Positions 1 to 6,127 are shown, numbered from the stretch's first letter. The stretch: 11,918 bases of DNA from Desulfonatronaceae bacterium UBA663 (GCA_002299865.1 DBNV01000038.1:8271-20188); one strand, 5' to 3'. Translations and numbers: made by a program. Notes: a model not told the origin generated them from the letters alone.

Positions 1-28
1 ATAGATCAAGGAGAAGGAGGTGGTTTCA

Positions 29-85
29 ATGCTTGTTCCCTTGTTCCGGCTCCTGCCGGAACGCTGCGTACACCATAAATTTTGA
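29..85 (+). CDS. Possible 18-codon leader peptide or truncated gene start
   Basis: An ATG at 29 follows a near-ideal Shine-Dalgarno (AAGGAGGTGG, 14-23) and opens an 18-codon frame (starting MLVPLFRLLPERC) that ends in TGA at 83-85. A perfect 7-bp inverted repeat (GTTCCGG 43-49 / CCGGAAC 56-62) lies inside it. I do not recognise the peptide. It could be a leader peptide for the transporter downstream, or the stranded start of a gene lost to rearrangement. A longer in-frame extension of the transporter passes through this stretch in another frame (TTG at 33), but the transporter has its own far better start at 207. Only the ribosome binding site and frame are seen; function is unknown. Confidence 0.25.
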   Translation: MLVPLFRLLPERCVHHKF

Positions 86-206
86 CGAAATCAGAGCTCA
101 TTGTCGTGGGGGATTCCGGACGAAAAGGCCTGCAGGCCGAAAAGCGGCATGGAGGTTCGATTACGAGTTTCCGGAAAAGTATAAAAAAAGCAAAGGAGGC
201 CTAAAA

Positions 207-1481
207 ATGCAAGCTGTGAAAACAACGACGGCTGTCCCAACAGGGAGTGAGCCTTTTATCTCAAGGTGGAGCATTCCAATTACAGGACTCTTATTCACCT
301 TAATGGGCGGCATTTCCTACGCCTGGGGTGTTTTTGTCGTTCCTCTAACGGAAGCGTTCGGTTGGAGCAGGGCTGAGGCGGTGTTGCCGCTCTCTGTCTA
401 TCTGGTTGTCTTTGCTACGGTGGGCATGATTTACGGCGGAACTCTACAGGACAAATTTGGACCGCGAAAAATTGCTGCTGCCGGTGGGATATTGTTCTTC
501 CTGGCTTATCTGATGGCGGCGCAAGTTAATCACTTCCCATATGTCTGGTGGCTGATTTTGTCGTACGGTATCATCGGCGGTCTTGGTTGTGCGGCCGCCT
601 ATTGCGTTGCCGTTCCTACTGCCAGGAAATGGTTTCCGGACAAAACAGGCTTTGCTATTTCTTTGGCTGTAACCGGCTTTGGATTGGCAGCGACCATCTT
701 TGCTCCCTGGATTACCAGACTGATTCGTACAGTTGGTATTGAGAGCACTTTTCTTGTTCTGGGGGCAGTGACAGCTACAGTAACATTGATTGGAGCTTGG
801 GTTATCAGAAACCCGCCAGCGGGGTGGGTTCCAGCGGGTTGGGAAAGCCGCCGGACTGAGGCATCCTCCGACAAATTCGCCGCCAAGACTGAGTCGACAC
901 TGGCTGAGGCGCTTAAGATGCCGCTGTTTTATTTGCTGTGGGCGGGGTTTTTTAGTGTCATATTTGGCGGGTTGATGGCGATGGTCCATGTGGTGCCATA
1001 CGGAGTCACAGTTCTGGGCATGGAAAGGCCGGCTGCCGCCATTGCTGCGGTTTATTTCGGTCTTGCCAACGGATTTGGCAGGCCGATTGCCGGCCTGATA
1101 GCTCAAAAGATCGGACCTGTAAAAGTGATGCTGGGAACTTACATTGTGACCGGTACAGCTTTCCTGTTGTTTAATTCTCTGGCCACAACGCCGTCGACCC
1201 TGTATCTGTTCGCCTTCATTTTTGGCTGGGGCTTTGCAGTTACGCTGGGGCTATTTCCGTCTTTGGCCACCATTGCCTTTGGGGCTAAGAACCTTGGCGC
1301 TGTTTACGGAGCCGTGTTTACCGCCTTTGGCGCCGCTGCCTTTTTCGGCCCGATGGCGGCGGCTTGGGCTTATGACTTATACGGATCGTATGTCCTGCCG
1401 TTTGCTCTCGCTGGGATACTTTCCCTGGTGGGATGGTGCATTTGCCTGTTTGCTTACAGGCTCAAGTATAAGATATCATAG
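207..1481 (+). CDS. OFA-family (oxalate/formate antiporter-like) MFS transporter
   Basis: A 424-aa inner-membrane protein with about twelve hydrophobic segments. The ATG at 207 is chosen because AAAGGAGG (192-199) sits at ideal distance and the protein then starts just before the first membrane helix. Family marks: the YAWGVFVVPL stretch with FGWSR after it (residues 38-54), MFS motif A (GGTLQDKFGPRK, 77-88), the interdomain NPPAGWVPAGW (202-212) typical of the OFA group, and a second motif-A-like GLIAQKIGP in the C-terminal half. OFA members exchange or import small carboxylates such as oxalate, formate, lactate or pyruvate; the substrate here cannot be read from sequence. No decarboxylase or CoA-transferase lies nearby to suggest oxalate. 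Base composition is lower in GC than the genes right of 2870, consistent with acquisition. The gene appears to stand alone, with a hairpin after it. Confidence 0.9.
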   Translation: MQAVKTTTAVPTGSEPFISRWSIPITGLLFTLMGGISYAWGVFVVPLTEAFGWSRAEAVLPLSVYLVVFATVGMIYGGTLQDKFGPRKIAAAGGILFFLAYLMAAQVNHFPYVWWLILSYGIIGGLGCAAAYCVAVPTARKWFPDKTGFAISLAVTGFGLAATIFAPWITRLIRTVGIESTFLVLGAVTATVTLIGAWVIRNPPAGWVPAGWESRRTEASSDKFAAKTESTLAEALKMPLFYLLWAGFFSVIFGGLMAMVHVVPYGVTVLGMERPAAAIAAVYFGLANGFGRPIAGLIAQKIGPVKVMLGTYIVTGTAFLLFNSLATTPSTLYLFAFIFGWGFAVTLGLFPSLATIAFGAKNLGAVYGAVFTAFGAAAFFGPMAAAWAYDLYGSYVLPFALAGILSLVGWCICLFAYRLKYKIS

Positions 1482-1524
1482 GGTATTAGTGGCTCGCGTT
1501 GCTATTGTATCAGTGTCTGGTACT

Positions 1525-1555
1525 GAGGGAGCCGGCGTTGAAAACCGGCTCCCTC
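1525..1555 (+). terminator. Strong hairpin after the MFS transporter gene
   Basis: A perfect 11-bp stem (GAGGGAGCCGG 1525-1535 / CCGGCTCCCTC 1545-1555) with a 9-nt loop lies 43 nt after the transporter stop. There is no U-run on the plus strand (CAAAGCATTC follows), so it is not a canonical intrinsic terminator. It may end or stabilise the transporter mRNA, or be a copy of an intergenic palindromic repeat. Confidence 0.45.
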
Positions 1556-1579
1556 CAAAGCATTCTCAGTGAGAAATAA

Positions 1580-1856
1580 TGTCCGGGTGTAGCGGTCTAG
1601 GTTTTTTTGGACACAATTTATACTTAATTAATCACGCCGCCCGTGCGTACATGGCCTGTTGTTCGCGAACAGATGAAGGTGTTTGATAGCCATGTCGGGC
1701 CACAATCCATCGTTGGTTGTATGTATCCTTAAAATCCAGCAGTGCCTGGCGGAACTCTTCCACGGTGTCGACCTGTCTGCACAAAACAACCTTTGCTCAT
1801 TGGACACCTCCTAGGGGCTTTGCCTTACCCCCAATTCAGTGTCCTATACCAGTCCA
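1580..1856 (-). mobile_element. Internally deleted insertion sequence (IS3-like remnant)
   Basis: About 277 bp that keeps only the outer parts of an insertion sequence, read on the minus strand. On one side (near 1800) there is GGAGG, a 6-nt spacer and ATGAGCAAA, as expected for the start of the first transposase reading frame. Directly after this comes the last 54 codons of an integrase-core transposase (1632-1796) and its stop, so the middle of the element is missing. Inverted ends support this: GGACACAATT at 1609-1618 matches the minus-strand GGACACTGAATT at 1833-1844. Further out, TGTCCGGGTGTAG from 1580 resembles minus-strand TGGACTGGTATAG from 1856 (9 of 13). Exact ends are uncertain and no target duplication is evident. 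It cannot move itself but could be mobilised in trans. Confidence 0.6.
1632..1796 (-). pseudogene. C-terminal fragment of integrase-core (IS3-type OrfB) transposase
   Basis: Minus-strand frame of 54 codons plus TGA (stop at 1632-1634), closed upstream by an in-frame TGA at 1797-1799. It contains EEFRQALLDFKDTYNQRW followed by RHGYQTPSSVR, which resembles the end of the rve/DDE integrase core of IS3-family OrfB proteins (the YN..W...RHG..TP..VR pattern). All three catalytic acidic residues would lie upstream and are missing, so the product cannot be active. The family is recognised from this tail only; the exact IS group is not resolved. Confidence 0.75.
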
Positions 1857-1860
1857 GAAC

Positions 1861-1894
1861 TGACTAATGCTGTAAATTATAAAATGCTCCCATT
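1861..1894. repeat. 34-bp direct repeat, copy 1 (upstream of the HPP gene)
   Basis: Begins TGACTAATGCTGTAAATTAT and ends GCTCCCATT. It matches 2616-2649 in 33 of 34 positions, in the same orientation. Looser similarity continues to the right (AATA, TCCT and GGGGAC blocks in both). On the minus strand each copy reads as a nine-codon frame MGA[F/L]YNLQH followed by TAG, with a purine-rich ribosome-binding-like stretch before the ATG (AAAGGA here). Copy 1 directly abuts the IS remnant. Confidence 0.85.
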
Positions 1895-1923
1895 AATAAC
1901 ATCCTTTGGGGACTGGGGAAGAA

Positions 1924-2469
1924 ATGAAGATAAGCGATTATTTTTCAAAGATGAAAGGGGGAGCAAAAAGCCCTCGGCGGGATAATATTCCTGAGATGCT
2001 GTGGTCATGGATTGGAGCGCTATTGGGAGTAGGAATTTGCGGCTATCTTTCAGTTAAGTATTTTGAACCGGTTGATTCGACACTGTTAATAGGTTCTTTT
2101 GGCTCATCTGCTGTACTTGTCTATGGCGCGATAAAAAGTCCTTTCGCGCAACCGAGGAATCTGGTTGGCGGCCACCTGGTCTCGGCGGTAGTTGGTGTTG
2201 TTTGTTTTCAGTTGTTTGGGGAAACTGTCTGGCTAGCAGCTGCGCTTAGCGCGGCTTTCGCCACCGCTGCCATGCTTGCTACAGGAACTGTCCATCCACC
2301 CGCGGGAGCGACTGCTATGATAGCCGTAATAGGGGGAGAAAAAATACACAACCTTGGCTTTATGTATGTATTTATTCCGGCAACTCTTGGTGCCCTGATT
2401 CTTCTGATTGTTGCTCTGGCTGTCAACAACCTTTCAAAAAACAGGCGGTACCCGGAATATTGGTTTTAA
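1924..2469 (+). CDS. HPP-family integral membrane protein
   Basis: A 181-aa protein with roughly four to five hydrophobic segments (about residues 26-46, 52-70, 84-98, 102-121 and 146-169). The diagnostic HPPAGATA motif is at 124-131, a conserved QPRNLVGGHL stretch is at 76-85, and a DNIPE element precedes the first helix. Length fits the single-domain HPP family; no CBS domain is attached. Some plant plastid and cyanobacterial HPP proteins have been linked to nitrite transport, but most bacterial members are uncharacterised, so no substrate is assigned. The ATG at 1924 has GGGGAAG just upstream; a TTG at 1906 would add six residues and is less likely. Codon choice is AT-richer than in genes to the right. 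The gene lies between an IS remnant and two near-identical repeats, pointing to transfer. Confidence 0.85.
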   Translation: MKISDYFSKMKGGAKSPRRDNIPEMLWSWIGALLGVGICGYLSVKYFEPVDSTLLIGSFGSSAVLVYGAIKSPFAQPRNLVGGHLVSAVVGVVCFQLFGETVWLAAALSAAFATAAMLATGTVHPPAGATAMIAVIGGEKIHNLGFMYVFIPATLGALILLIVALAVNNLSKNRRYPEYWF

Positions 2470-2471
2470 GG

Positions 2472-2618
2472 GGAGGCGATAATCAGATCCCAAAAATTTT
2501 TCTGCCGGAAAAGCAGGAATATCGCAACCTGGAAGCGTATTATTACTCAGGCCATAAAATTCTTGACACAGCACCAATCATCAATGTAAGAAACACAGAC
2601 AGTTCCAGGGAAAATTGA
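2472..2618 (+). pseudogene. Coding-looking remnant without a start codon, unrecognised
   Basis: The frame reads GDNQIPKIFLPEKQEYRNLE, then AYYYSGHKILDTAPIINVRN and a short tail, ending in TGA at 2616-2618. The composition looks like real protein, and AGGGGAGG (2469-2476) right after the HPP stop looks like its ribosome binding site. Yet no ATG, GTG or TTG stands at the right distance (GAT AAT CAG ATC follow). The stop codon is the first base triplet of the second 34-bp repeat. It is probably the start of a gene once co-transcribed with the HPP gene and then broken at the repeat. I do not recognise the family. Confidence 0.3.
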
Positions 2619-2649
2619 CTAATGCTGTAAATTATAAAGTGCTCCCATT
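2616..2649. repeat. 34-bp direct repeat, copy 2 (downstream of the HPP gene)
   Basis: Same sequence and orientation as 1861-1894 apart from one A-to-G change near position 24 of the unit (ATAAAG here, ATAAAA in copy 1). On the minus strand the same ATG-to-TAG nine-codon frame is kept (MGALYNLQH), preceded by AGGAG. The two copies bracket the HPP gene at a spacing of 755 bp. Confidence 0.85.
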
Positions 2650-2870
2650 TAATATCTCCTGCCGGGGACGCGCCCCCTGACGCCGTGTTGTCACTTCGGC
2701 CTTGCCACGCACCGGCTGTGATTGTAGGGTGGTCTCCAAAAACAAGAGGCAAACGATTTGACGTTCCTAAGGCCGGCGATGGAGGTGCGACAAAGCTTAA
2801 AACAAGGCCGGCCATTGGCTTAAGCTGACGGGAAAAAATCCTAAGAGGCGAGGCAACAAAGGAAAAACGG
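2650..2870. other. Junction stretch between AT-richer and GC-rich DNA, no gene assigned
   Basis: GC-richer DNA starts here (GGGGACGCGCCCCC near 2665-2678) after the AT-rich repeat. Frames are open on both strands: the plus frame that runs on from the second repeat ends in TGA near 2827, and a 162-codon minus frame covers 2543-3031. Neither has a recognisable domain, and the minus frame overlaps the small gene at 2871. I see no clear promoter or hairpin. It may hold decayed sequence from the insertion event. Confidence 0.4.
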
Positions 2871-3053
2871 ATGAGCAACGACACTCCCAAGGGCCTGCAT
2901 CCGCTGGTTCGCGGTGCCATTATCGGCGGGTCCATCGGGCTGATGGCTGTTTGGTTCGGGTTTGATCCGGTCAGGGCGTTTTTTGTCGGCATTTTTTGCG
3001 GCCTGCTGGGCGCATATACGGCCCAGCGCATTCAGCAGAGACGAAAAAAATAG
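2871..3053 (+). CDS. Small two-helix membrane protein, hypothetical
   Basis: A 60-aa protein: short polar N-terminus, hydrophobic segment about 14-31 (RGAIIGGSIGLMAVWFGF), a DPVR turn, second segment about 36-51 (AFFVGIFCGLLGAYTA) and a basic tail (QRRKK). The ATG has AAAGGA (2858-2863) seven bases upstream. Codon use is GC-rich like the genes after it. The stop is 14 nt before the nitroreductase ATG, so it is probably the first gene of that transcript. The basic C-terminus and first-loop Arg suggest a helical hairpin in the inner membrane. It belongs to no family I can name; a small partner or subunit is possible but unproven. Confidence 0.65.
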   Translation: MSNDTPKGLHPLVRGAIIGGSIGLMAVWFGFDPVRAFFVGIFCGLLGAYTAQRIQQRRKK

Positions 3054-3067
3054 GTTTGCGAGCATCC

Positions 3068-3589
3068 ATGTCCCGGCCGGAACCCTCAGTCTTCCAAGCG
3101 CTTTTCGGGCGTCGCAGCATTCGCGAGTTCACGGACCAGGACGTGGCGTCCGAGGATGTCCGGCACATTTTGGACGCCGGACGCTGGGCCCCCAGCGGTC
3201 TGAACAATCAACCGTGGCGCTTTCTGGTCCTTCGGGAGGGCGATCCGCGCAAGCGGGTCCTTGAAGAATGCACCAAGTACGCCCATGTCGTGCGCCGGGC
3301 CAAGGTCCTGATCGGCGTATTTCTGTGGAAATCGGCGATGTATCACGAGGGCAAGGACCATCAGACCGCCGGGGCCTGCATTCAGAACATGCTGTTGGCC
3401 ATCCACGGCCTGGGGCTCGGCGGCGTCTGGCTGGGTGAGATCATCAACCAGGAAGCCGCGGTGTTCGATATCCTGAAGCTCCCTCCGGGCCGGCTCCGCC
3501 TGATGGCCTTCATCGCCTTGGGGCATCCGGCACGGCCGGGGTCGTCGACTCGTCGAGAATTATCGGAACTTTTGCTGGAGGATTTCTGA
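3068..3589 (+). CDS. Nitroreductase-family FMN-dependent oxidoreductase
   Basis: A 173-aa protein of the short nitroreductase class. RRSIREF (15-21) supplies the FMN-phosphate-binding Arg/Ser; WAPSGLNNQPW (40-50) is the typical second flavin contact; GACIQNMLLAIHGLGLGGVW (102-121) is the central helix; ALGHPA (150-155) is the conserved end of the fold. Such cytosolic dimers bind FMN and reduce nitro compounds, quinones or other electrophiles with NAD(P)H, or in some cases serve in biosynthesis; the substrate is not deducible. The ATG at 3068 gives the family-like start ahead of FGRRS. A TTG at 3056 is possible, and neither has a strong ribosome binding site, so coupling with the upstream 60-aa gene is likely. 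Downstream, only one base separates its TGA from the hydrolase start. Confidence 0.9.
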   Translation: MSRPEPSVFQALFGRRSIREFTDQDVASEDVRHILDAGRWAPSGLNNQPWRFLVLREGDPRKRVLEECTKYAHVVRRAKVLIGVFLWKSAMYHEGKDHQTAGACIQNMLLAIHGLGLGGVWLGEIINQEAAVFDILKLPPGRLRLMAFIALGHPARPGSSTRRELSELLLEDF

Positions 3590-3590
3590 C

Positions 3591-4208
3591 GTGCCGGAGA
3601 TCTACACCTTTCCTTTGGGGCCGTTGCAGACCAATTGCTGCCTGGTGGTCAATGACGGGCAGGCCTTGGTCGTTGATCCGGGCGGGCCGCCCGAACCCGT
3701 GCTCCGCCGGGCCGAGACGCTGCGGGTCTCCATCAGGACCATCCTGAACACGCACCTGCATTTCGACCACCTGTACGGCAATCAAGCCTTGCACGAGGCC
3801 ACGGGCGCACCCATTCTGGTTCCGGAAAAAGACGTGCCTCTTTTAGCCAGCGGCCTGGGCAGCGGCAACTACATGGGCATGCCCAAGGTGGATGTTTTTG
3901 CCTACGAAACCCTGCACGCAGGCCGGCAGTCGTTTATTGGATTGGAATGCAGCGTGCTCGCCACGCCCGGGCACAGCCCCGGGAGCCTGTCTTTTCATTT
4001 TCCGGAGCTGGGAGCGGTCTTCGTGGGGGATGTGCTCTTCGCCGGGTCCATCGGCAGGACGGATTTTTTTGGCGGAGACCTGGAGATCCTGCTTGATGCC
4101 GTGCGCTCGCAACTGTTCACTTTGCCTCCGCAGACCGTGGTCTATCCCGGTCACGGCCCGACCACGACCATTGCCGAGGAGCAACGCGACAATCCTTTTT
4201 TCGAATAG
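3591..4208 (+). CDS. Metallo-beta-lactamase-fold hydrolase, glyoxalase II-like
   Basis: A 205-aa single-domain MBL protein. Metal ligands are all present: H55-x-H57-x-D59-H60 (THLHFDH), H128 (TPGHSPGS), D147 (FVGDVLF) and H188 (YPGHGPTT), so it should bind two metal ions. The GRTDFFGGD stretch (156-163) is typical of the YcbL/glyoxalase-II-like group, which hydrolyses thioesters such as S-lactoylglutathione or related substrates; the C-terminal helical domain of classical glyoxalase II is absent. It starts at GTG, with GGAGG (3577-3581) inside the end of the nitroreductase gene, and the two genes are one base apart, which indicates translational coupling. The true substrate is unknown. A metal-dependent thioesterase working with the neighbouring flavoproteins is an inference. 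Confidence 0.92.
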   Translation: MPEIYTFPLGPLQTNCCLVVNDGQALVVDPGGPPEPVLRRAETLRVSIRTILNTHLHFDHLYGNQALHEATGAPILVPEKDVPLLASGLGSGNYMGMPKVDVFAYETLHAGRQSFIGLECSVLATPGHSPGSLSFHFPELGAVFVGDVLFAGSIGRTDFFGGDLEILLDAVRSQLFTLPPQTVVYPGHGPTTTIAEEQRDNPFFE

Positions 4209-4232
4209 ACAACATGATCAGAAACGGCCAAG

Positions 4233-4895
4233 ATGATCACGGATTCCGAACCATTCATGCAAGAGCAGGCCCTGAACACGACCGGAATGTACGACCTGCC
4301 GGCGGTGTTTTCGTGCAGCCCCCGGGCCGGGGGCAACAGCGATCACTCGGCGGAGTGCTTCAGCGCGGGCATCCGTCAGGCCAAAGGCAGGTGCCGTGTC
4401 TTTTATCTGCGCCAATTCAACGTTCATCCCTGCATGGGCTGTCTGCGCTGCTCCCGAGATCCGCATGGAGACTGTTTCCTCATGGATATGGATCAGAGCG
4501 CCCCGTTGTTCCAACTCCTGCTTTCGACGCCCTTGCTGTTCCTCTCCGCGCCCATCTATTTTTATCACCTCCCGGCCCAGTTCAAGATCTGGATCGACCG
4601 CAGCCAGAGCTATTATTTGCGCCGTGAACAGGGGGACAGTGTGCTCTTAAATCTTCCCAAGCGTCCGGCCGTCATCAACCTCGTTGCCGGAAGACGAACA
4701 GGGGAGAAGCTCTTTGACGGCGCCATGCTCACGCTGAAATACTTCCTAAGGACCTTCAACTTTGAGATCCAGGAACATTTTGTTTTCAAGGGCGTGGAAG
4801 CTTCCGAGGACTTGCAGGCGGACCAGGAGGCTATGGACTCTTTGATCGCTGCGGGAGCCCGGGCCTGGACGGATCTGCAAGCGCAAGCGCAGTAG
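4233..4895 (+). CDS. Iron-sulfur flavoprotein (NADPH-dependent FMN reductase-like)
   Basis: A 220-aa flavodoxin-fold protein. FSCSPRAGGNSD (26-37) is the FMN-phosphate loop following the first strand. The four cysteines C67, C70, C73 and C81 form a CX2CX2CX7C motif, which matches the compact [4Fe-4S] motif of archaeal and anaerobe iron-sulfur flavoproteins. SAPIYFYHLPAQFKIWIDR (105-123) is the conserved flavin-contact region of the family. These proteins carry out electron transfer in anaerobes, including hydrogen peroxide or oxygen reduction in some methanogens; the partner is not known here. It begins 24 nt after the hydrolase stop. The ATG at 4233 has no strong ribosome binding site, and ATGs at 4257 or 4287 are possible alternatives, the last lying closest to the first beta strand. 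It is probably part of the same transcript as the nitroreductase and hydrolase. Confidence 0.85.
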   Translation: MITDSEPFMQEQALNTTGMYDLPAVFSCSPRAGGNSDHSAECFSAGIRQAKGRCRVFYLRQFNVHPCMGCLRCSRDPHGDCFLMDMDQSAPLFQLLLSTPLLFLSAPIYFYHLPAQFKIWIDRSQSYYLRREQGDSVLLNLPKRPAVINLVAGRRTGEKLFDGAMLTLKYFLRTFNFEIQEHFVFKGVEASEDLQADQEAMDSLIAAGARAWTDLQAQAQ

Positions 4896-4904
4896 CGAGC
4901 CTAT

Positions 4905-5693
4905 GTGCAAGCTCAAGGAGCGTTGAGAGCCTTAAAGCTTATGTCCCTTCTTTCTCGGTCCTTGGTTCAATGCGCGGGGCGTTTTTTCCCGGCCCTTCAG
5001 CAACGTTGCGTTGTTTGCGGCGTGGTCTTGCCCTGGGATGATCAACAAGGAATCAAACTTATCCCCGCAGGGGTCTGCGCCCCCTGTCGGACCCTTCTCC
5101 AGCCGAGGACCGGCGCTTTTTGTCCGCGTTGCGGCCTGATCTTCCCCTCGCCCGAGGAGCCTGTCTCCCTCTGCCTGAATTGTCGACTTTCCCCACCGCC
5201 CTGGCAGGAAACCTTTTTCTTCGGCCCTTATGAAGGCTTGCTCAAGGATTTGGTGTTGCGGTACAAATTTCACGGACAGCTCGGGTTGAGTCTGTTTTTG
5301 CGGGGTCTGCTCCAGCATGCGCTGTCCCGGGGCAATGGTCGAGTTTTCGACATCGTGACCCCGGTTCCTCTGCACCCCGAGAAATTACGCCGCAGAGGCT
5401 TCAATCAAAGTCTGGAACTGGTCAGGGGGCTGGACCGTAAAGGCCAGGGAACAGTTGTACCCAAGGCGATTATCAGGATTCGGAGTGCTCCTGACCAGCA
5501 CGCCCTGGTGCGCGCTGAACGGATTCGAAATCTGAAGGGGGTTTTTTTGGCGGATTCCGCACTTGTGTGCGACAAGTCTGTATTGCTCGTGGACGATATC
5601 CTGACTACAGGTGCCACAGCCAAGGCCGCGACCGAGGCGCTGCTTAAGGCCGGGGCACGGGAGGTTTGCCTGGCGGTTCTGGCCAGAGCCTGA
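4905..5693 (+). CDS. comF: ComF-family phosphoribosyltransferase-like protein
   Basis: A 262-aa (from GTG 4905) or 250-aa (from ATG 4941) protein. The N-terminal half has four CxxC pairs (C35/C38, C58/C61, C73/C76, C90/C93), likely two zinc sites of the double-zinc-ribbon domain. The C-terminal half is a type I phosphoribosyltransferase fold with VPLHP (154-158), RRRGFNQSLEL (162-172) and the PRPP-binding VLLVDDILTTGAT (226-238). In naturally competent bacteria ComF is needed for uptake and processing of transforming DNA in the cytoplasm; in most others, as here, its role is unsettled, and the name reflects family only. It lies 9 nt after the flavoprotein stop and probably shares its transcript. 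The start is undecided: neither candidate has a good ribosome binding site at proper distance (AAGGAG 4915-4920 lies between them). Confidence 0.9.
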   Translation: MQAQGALRALKLMSLLSRSLVQCAGRFFPALQQRCVVCGVVLPWDDQQGIKLIPAGVCAPCRTLLQPRTGAFCPRCGLIFPSPEEPVSLCLNCRLSPPPWQETFFFGPYEGLLKDLVLRYKFHGQLGLSLFLRGLLQHALSRGNGRVFDIVTPVPLHPEKLRRRGFNQSLELVRGLDRKGQGTVVPKAIIRIRSAPDQHALVRAERIRNLKGVFLADSALVCDKSVLLVDDILTTGATAKAATEALLKAGAREVCLAVLARA

Positions 5694-5726
5694 AGCGGGA
5701 AGGGGGATAAAAATCGAGCAGGTTCC

Positions 5727-5756
5727 TTGACGGCATTGCGTCTTTTCGCATACAGG
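5727..5756 (+). promoter_or_regulatory. Candidate sigma-70 promoter for rplU-rpmA
   Basis: TTGACG (5727-5732) is a near-consensus -35; TACAGG (5751-5756) at 18-bp spacing is a weak -10. It sits in the 91-bp gap between comF and rplU, giving a leader of about 20 nt. Position is sensible for a separate ribosomal-protein transcript, but the -10 is poor. Confidence 0.35.
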
Positions 5757-5784
5757 ATGCACTTTCGCATTTGGGAGGCAGACA

Positions 5785-6099
5785 ATGAGATATGCAATCG
5801 TGGAATCAGGCGGCAAACAGTACCGCATGGAAGAGGGCTTGAGCCTCAAGGTTGACAGAATTTACGCCGAACTCGGAATCGACGTTCTGCTGGACAAGGT
5901 TTTGCTGGTCGGCGGCGAAAGCGATGTCAAGGCCGGCTCCCCCTACCTGCCCGAGGCCAAGGTGGCCTGTGAAGTCCTGGAGCATGGCCGGGACAAGAAA
6001 ATCGTGGTTTTTCGCTTCTGGCGACGCAAGGATTCCAGAAAGAAGCAGGGACATCGGCAGGAATTCACCCGAATCAAGGTCAAATCCATCCAGGCCTAA
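5785..6099 (+). CDS. rplU: 50S ribosomal protein L21
   Basis: A 104-aa protein of standard length. MRYAIVESGGKQYRMEEG at the start is the canonical bL21 N-terminus, and FRFWRRKDSRKKQGHRQEFT near the end carries the family signature with its conserved GHRQ. It binds 23S rRNA in the large subunit. GGGAGG (5771-5776) is well placed before the ATG. rpmA follows after 28 nt, the near-universal rplU-rpmA arrangement. Confidence 0.98.
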   Translation: MRYAIVESGGKQYRMEEGLSLKVDRIYAELGIDVLLDKVLLVGGESDVKAGSPYLPEAKVACEVLEHGRDKKIVVFRFWRRKDSRKKQGHRQEFTRIKVKSIQA

Positions 6100-6127
6100 C
6101 ATCTGGGCCTAGCATCGGAGGATCATC

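Noticed and set aside
153..170. GGTTCGATTAC, resembling a tRNA T-loop
   Set aside because: The flanking bases do not form the 5-bp T-stem, and no acceptor or anticodon arm is found nearby.
33..206. 58-codon N-terminal extension of the MFS transporter from TTG 33
   Set aside because: The extension is basic and non-hydrophobic, crosses two palindromes, and the ATG at 207 has an ideal AAAGGAGG site.
1861..1885. Sigma-70 promoter inside the 34-bp repeat (TGACT with TATAAA)
   Set aside because: The spacing between the -35-like and -10-like parts is only about 12 to 14 bp, too short for a normal promoter.
2543..3031. 162-codon minus-strand ORF
   Set aside because: It overlaps the well-supported 60-aa gene, crosses the direct repeat and the composition boundary, and shows no domain.
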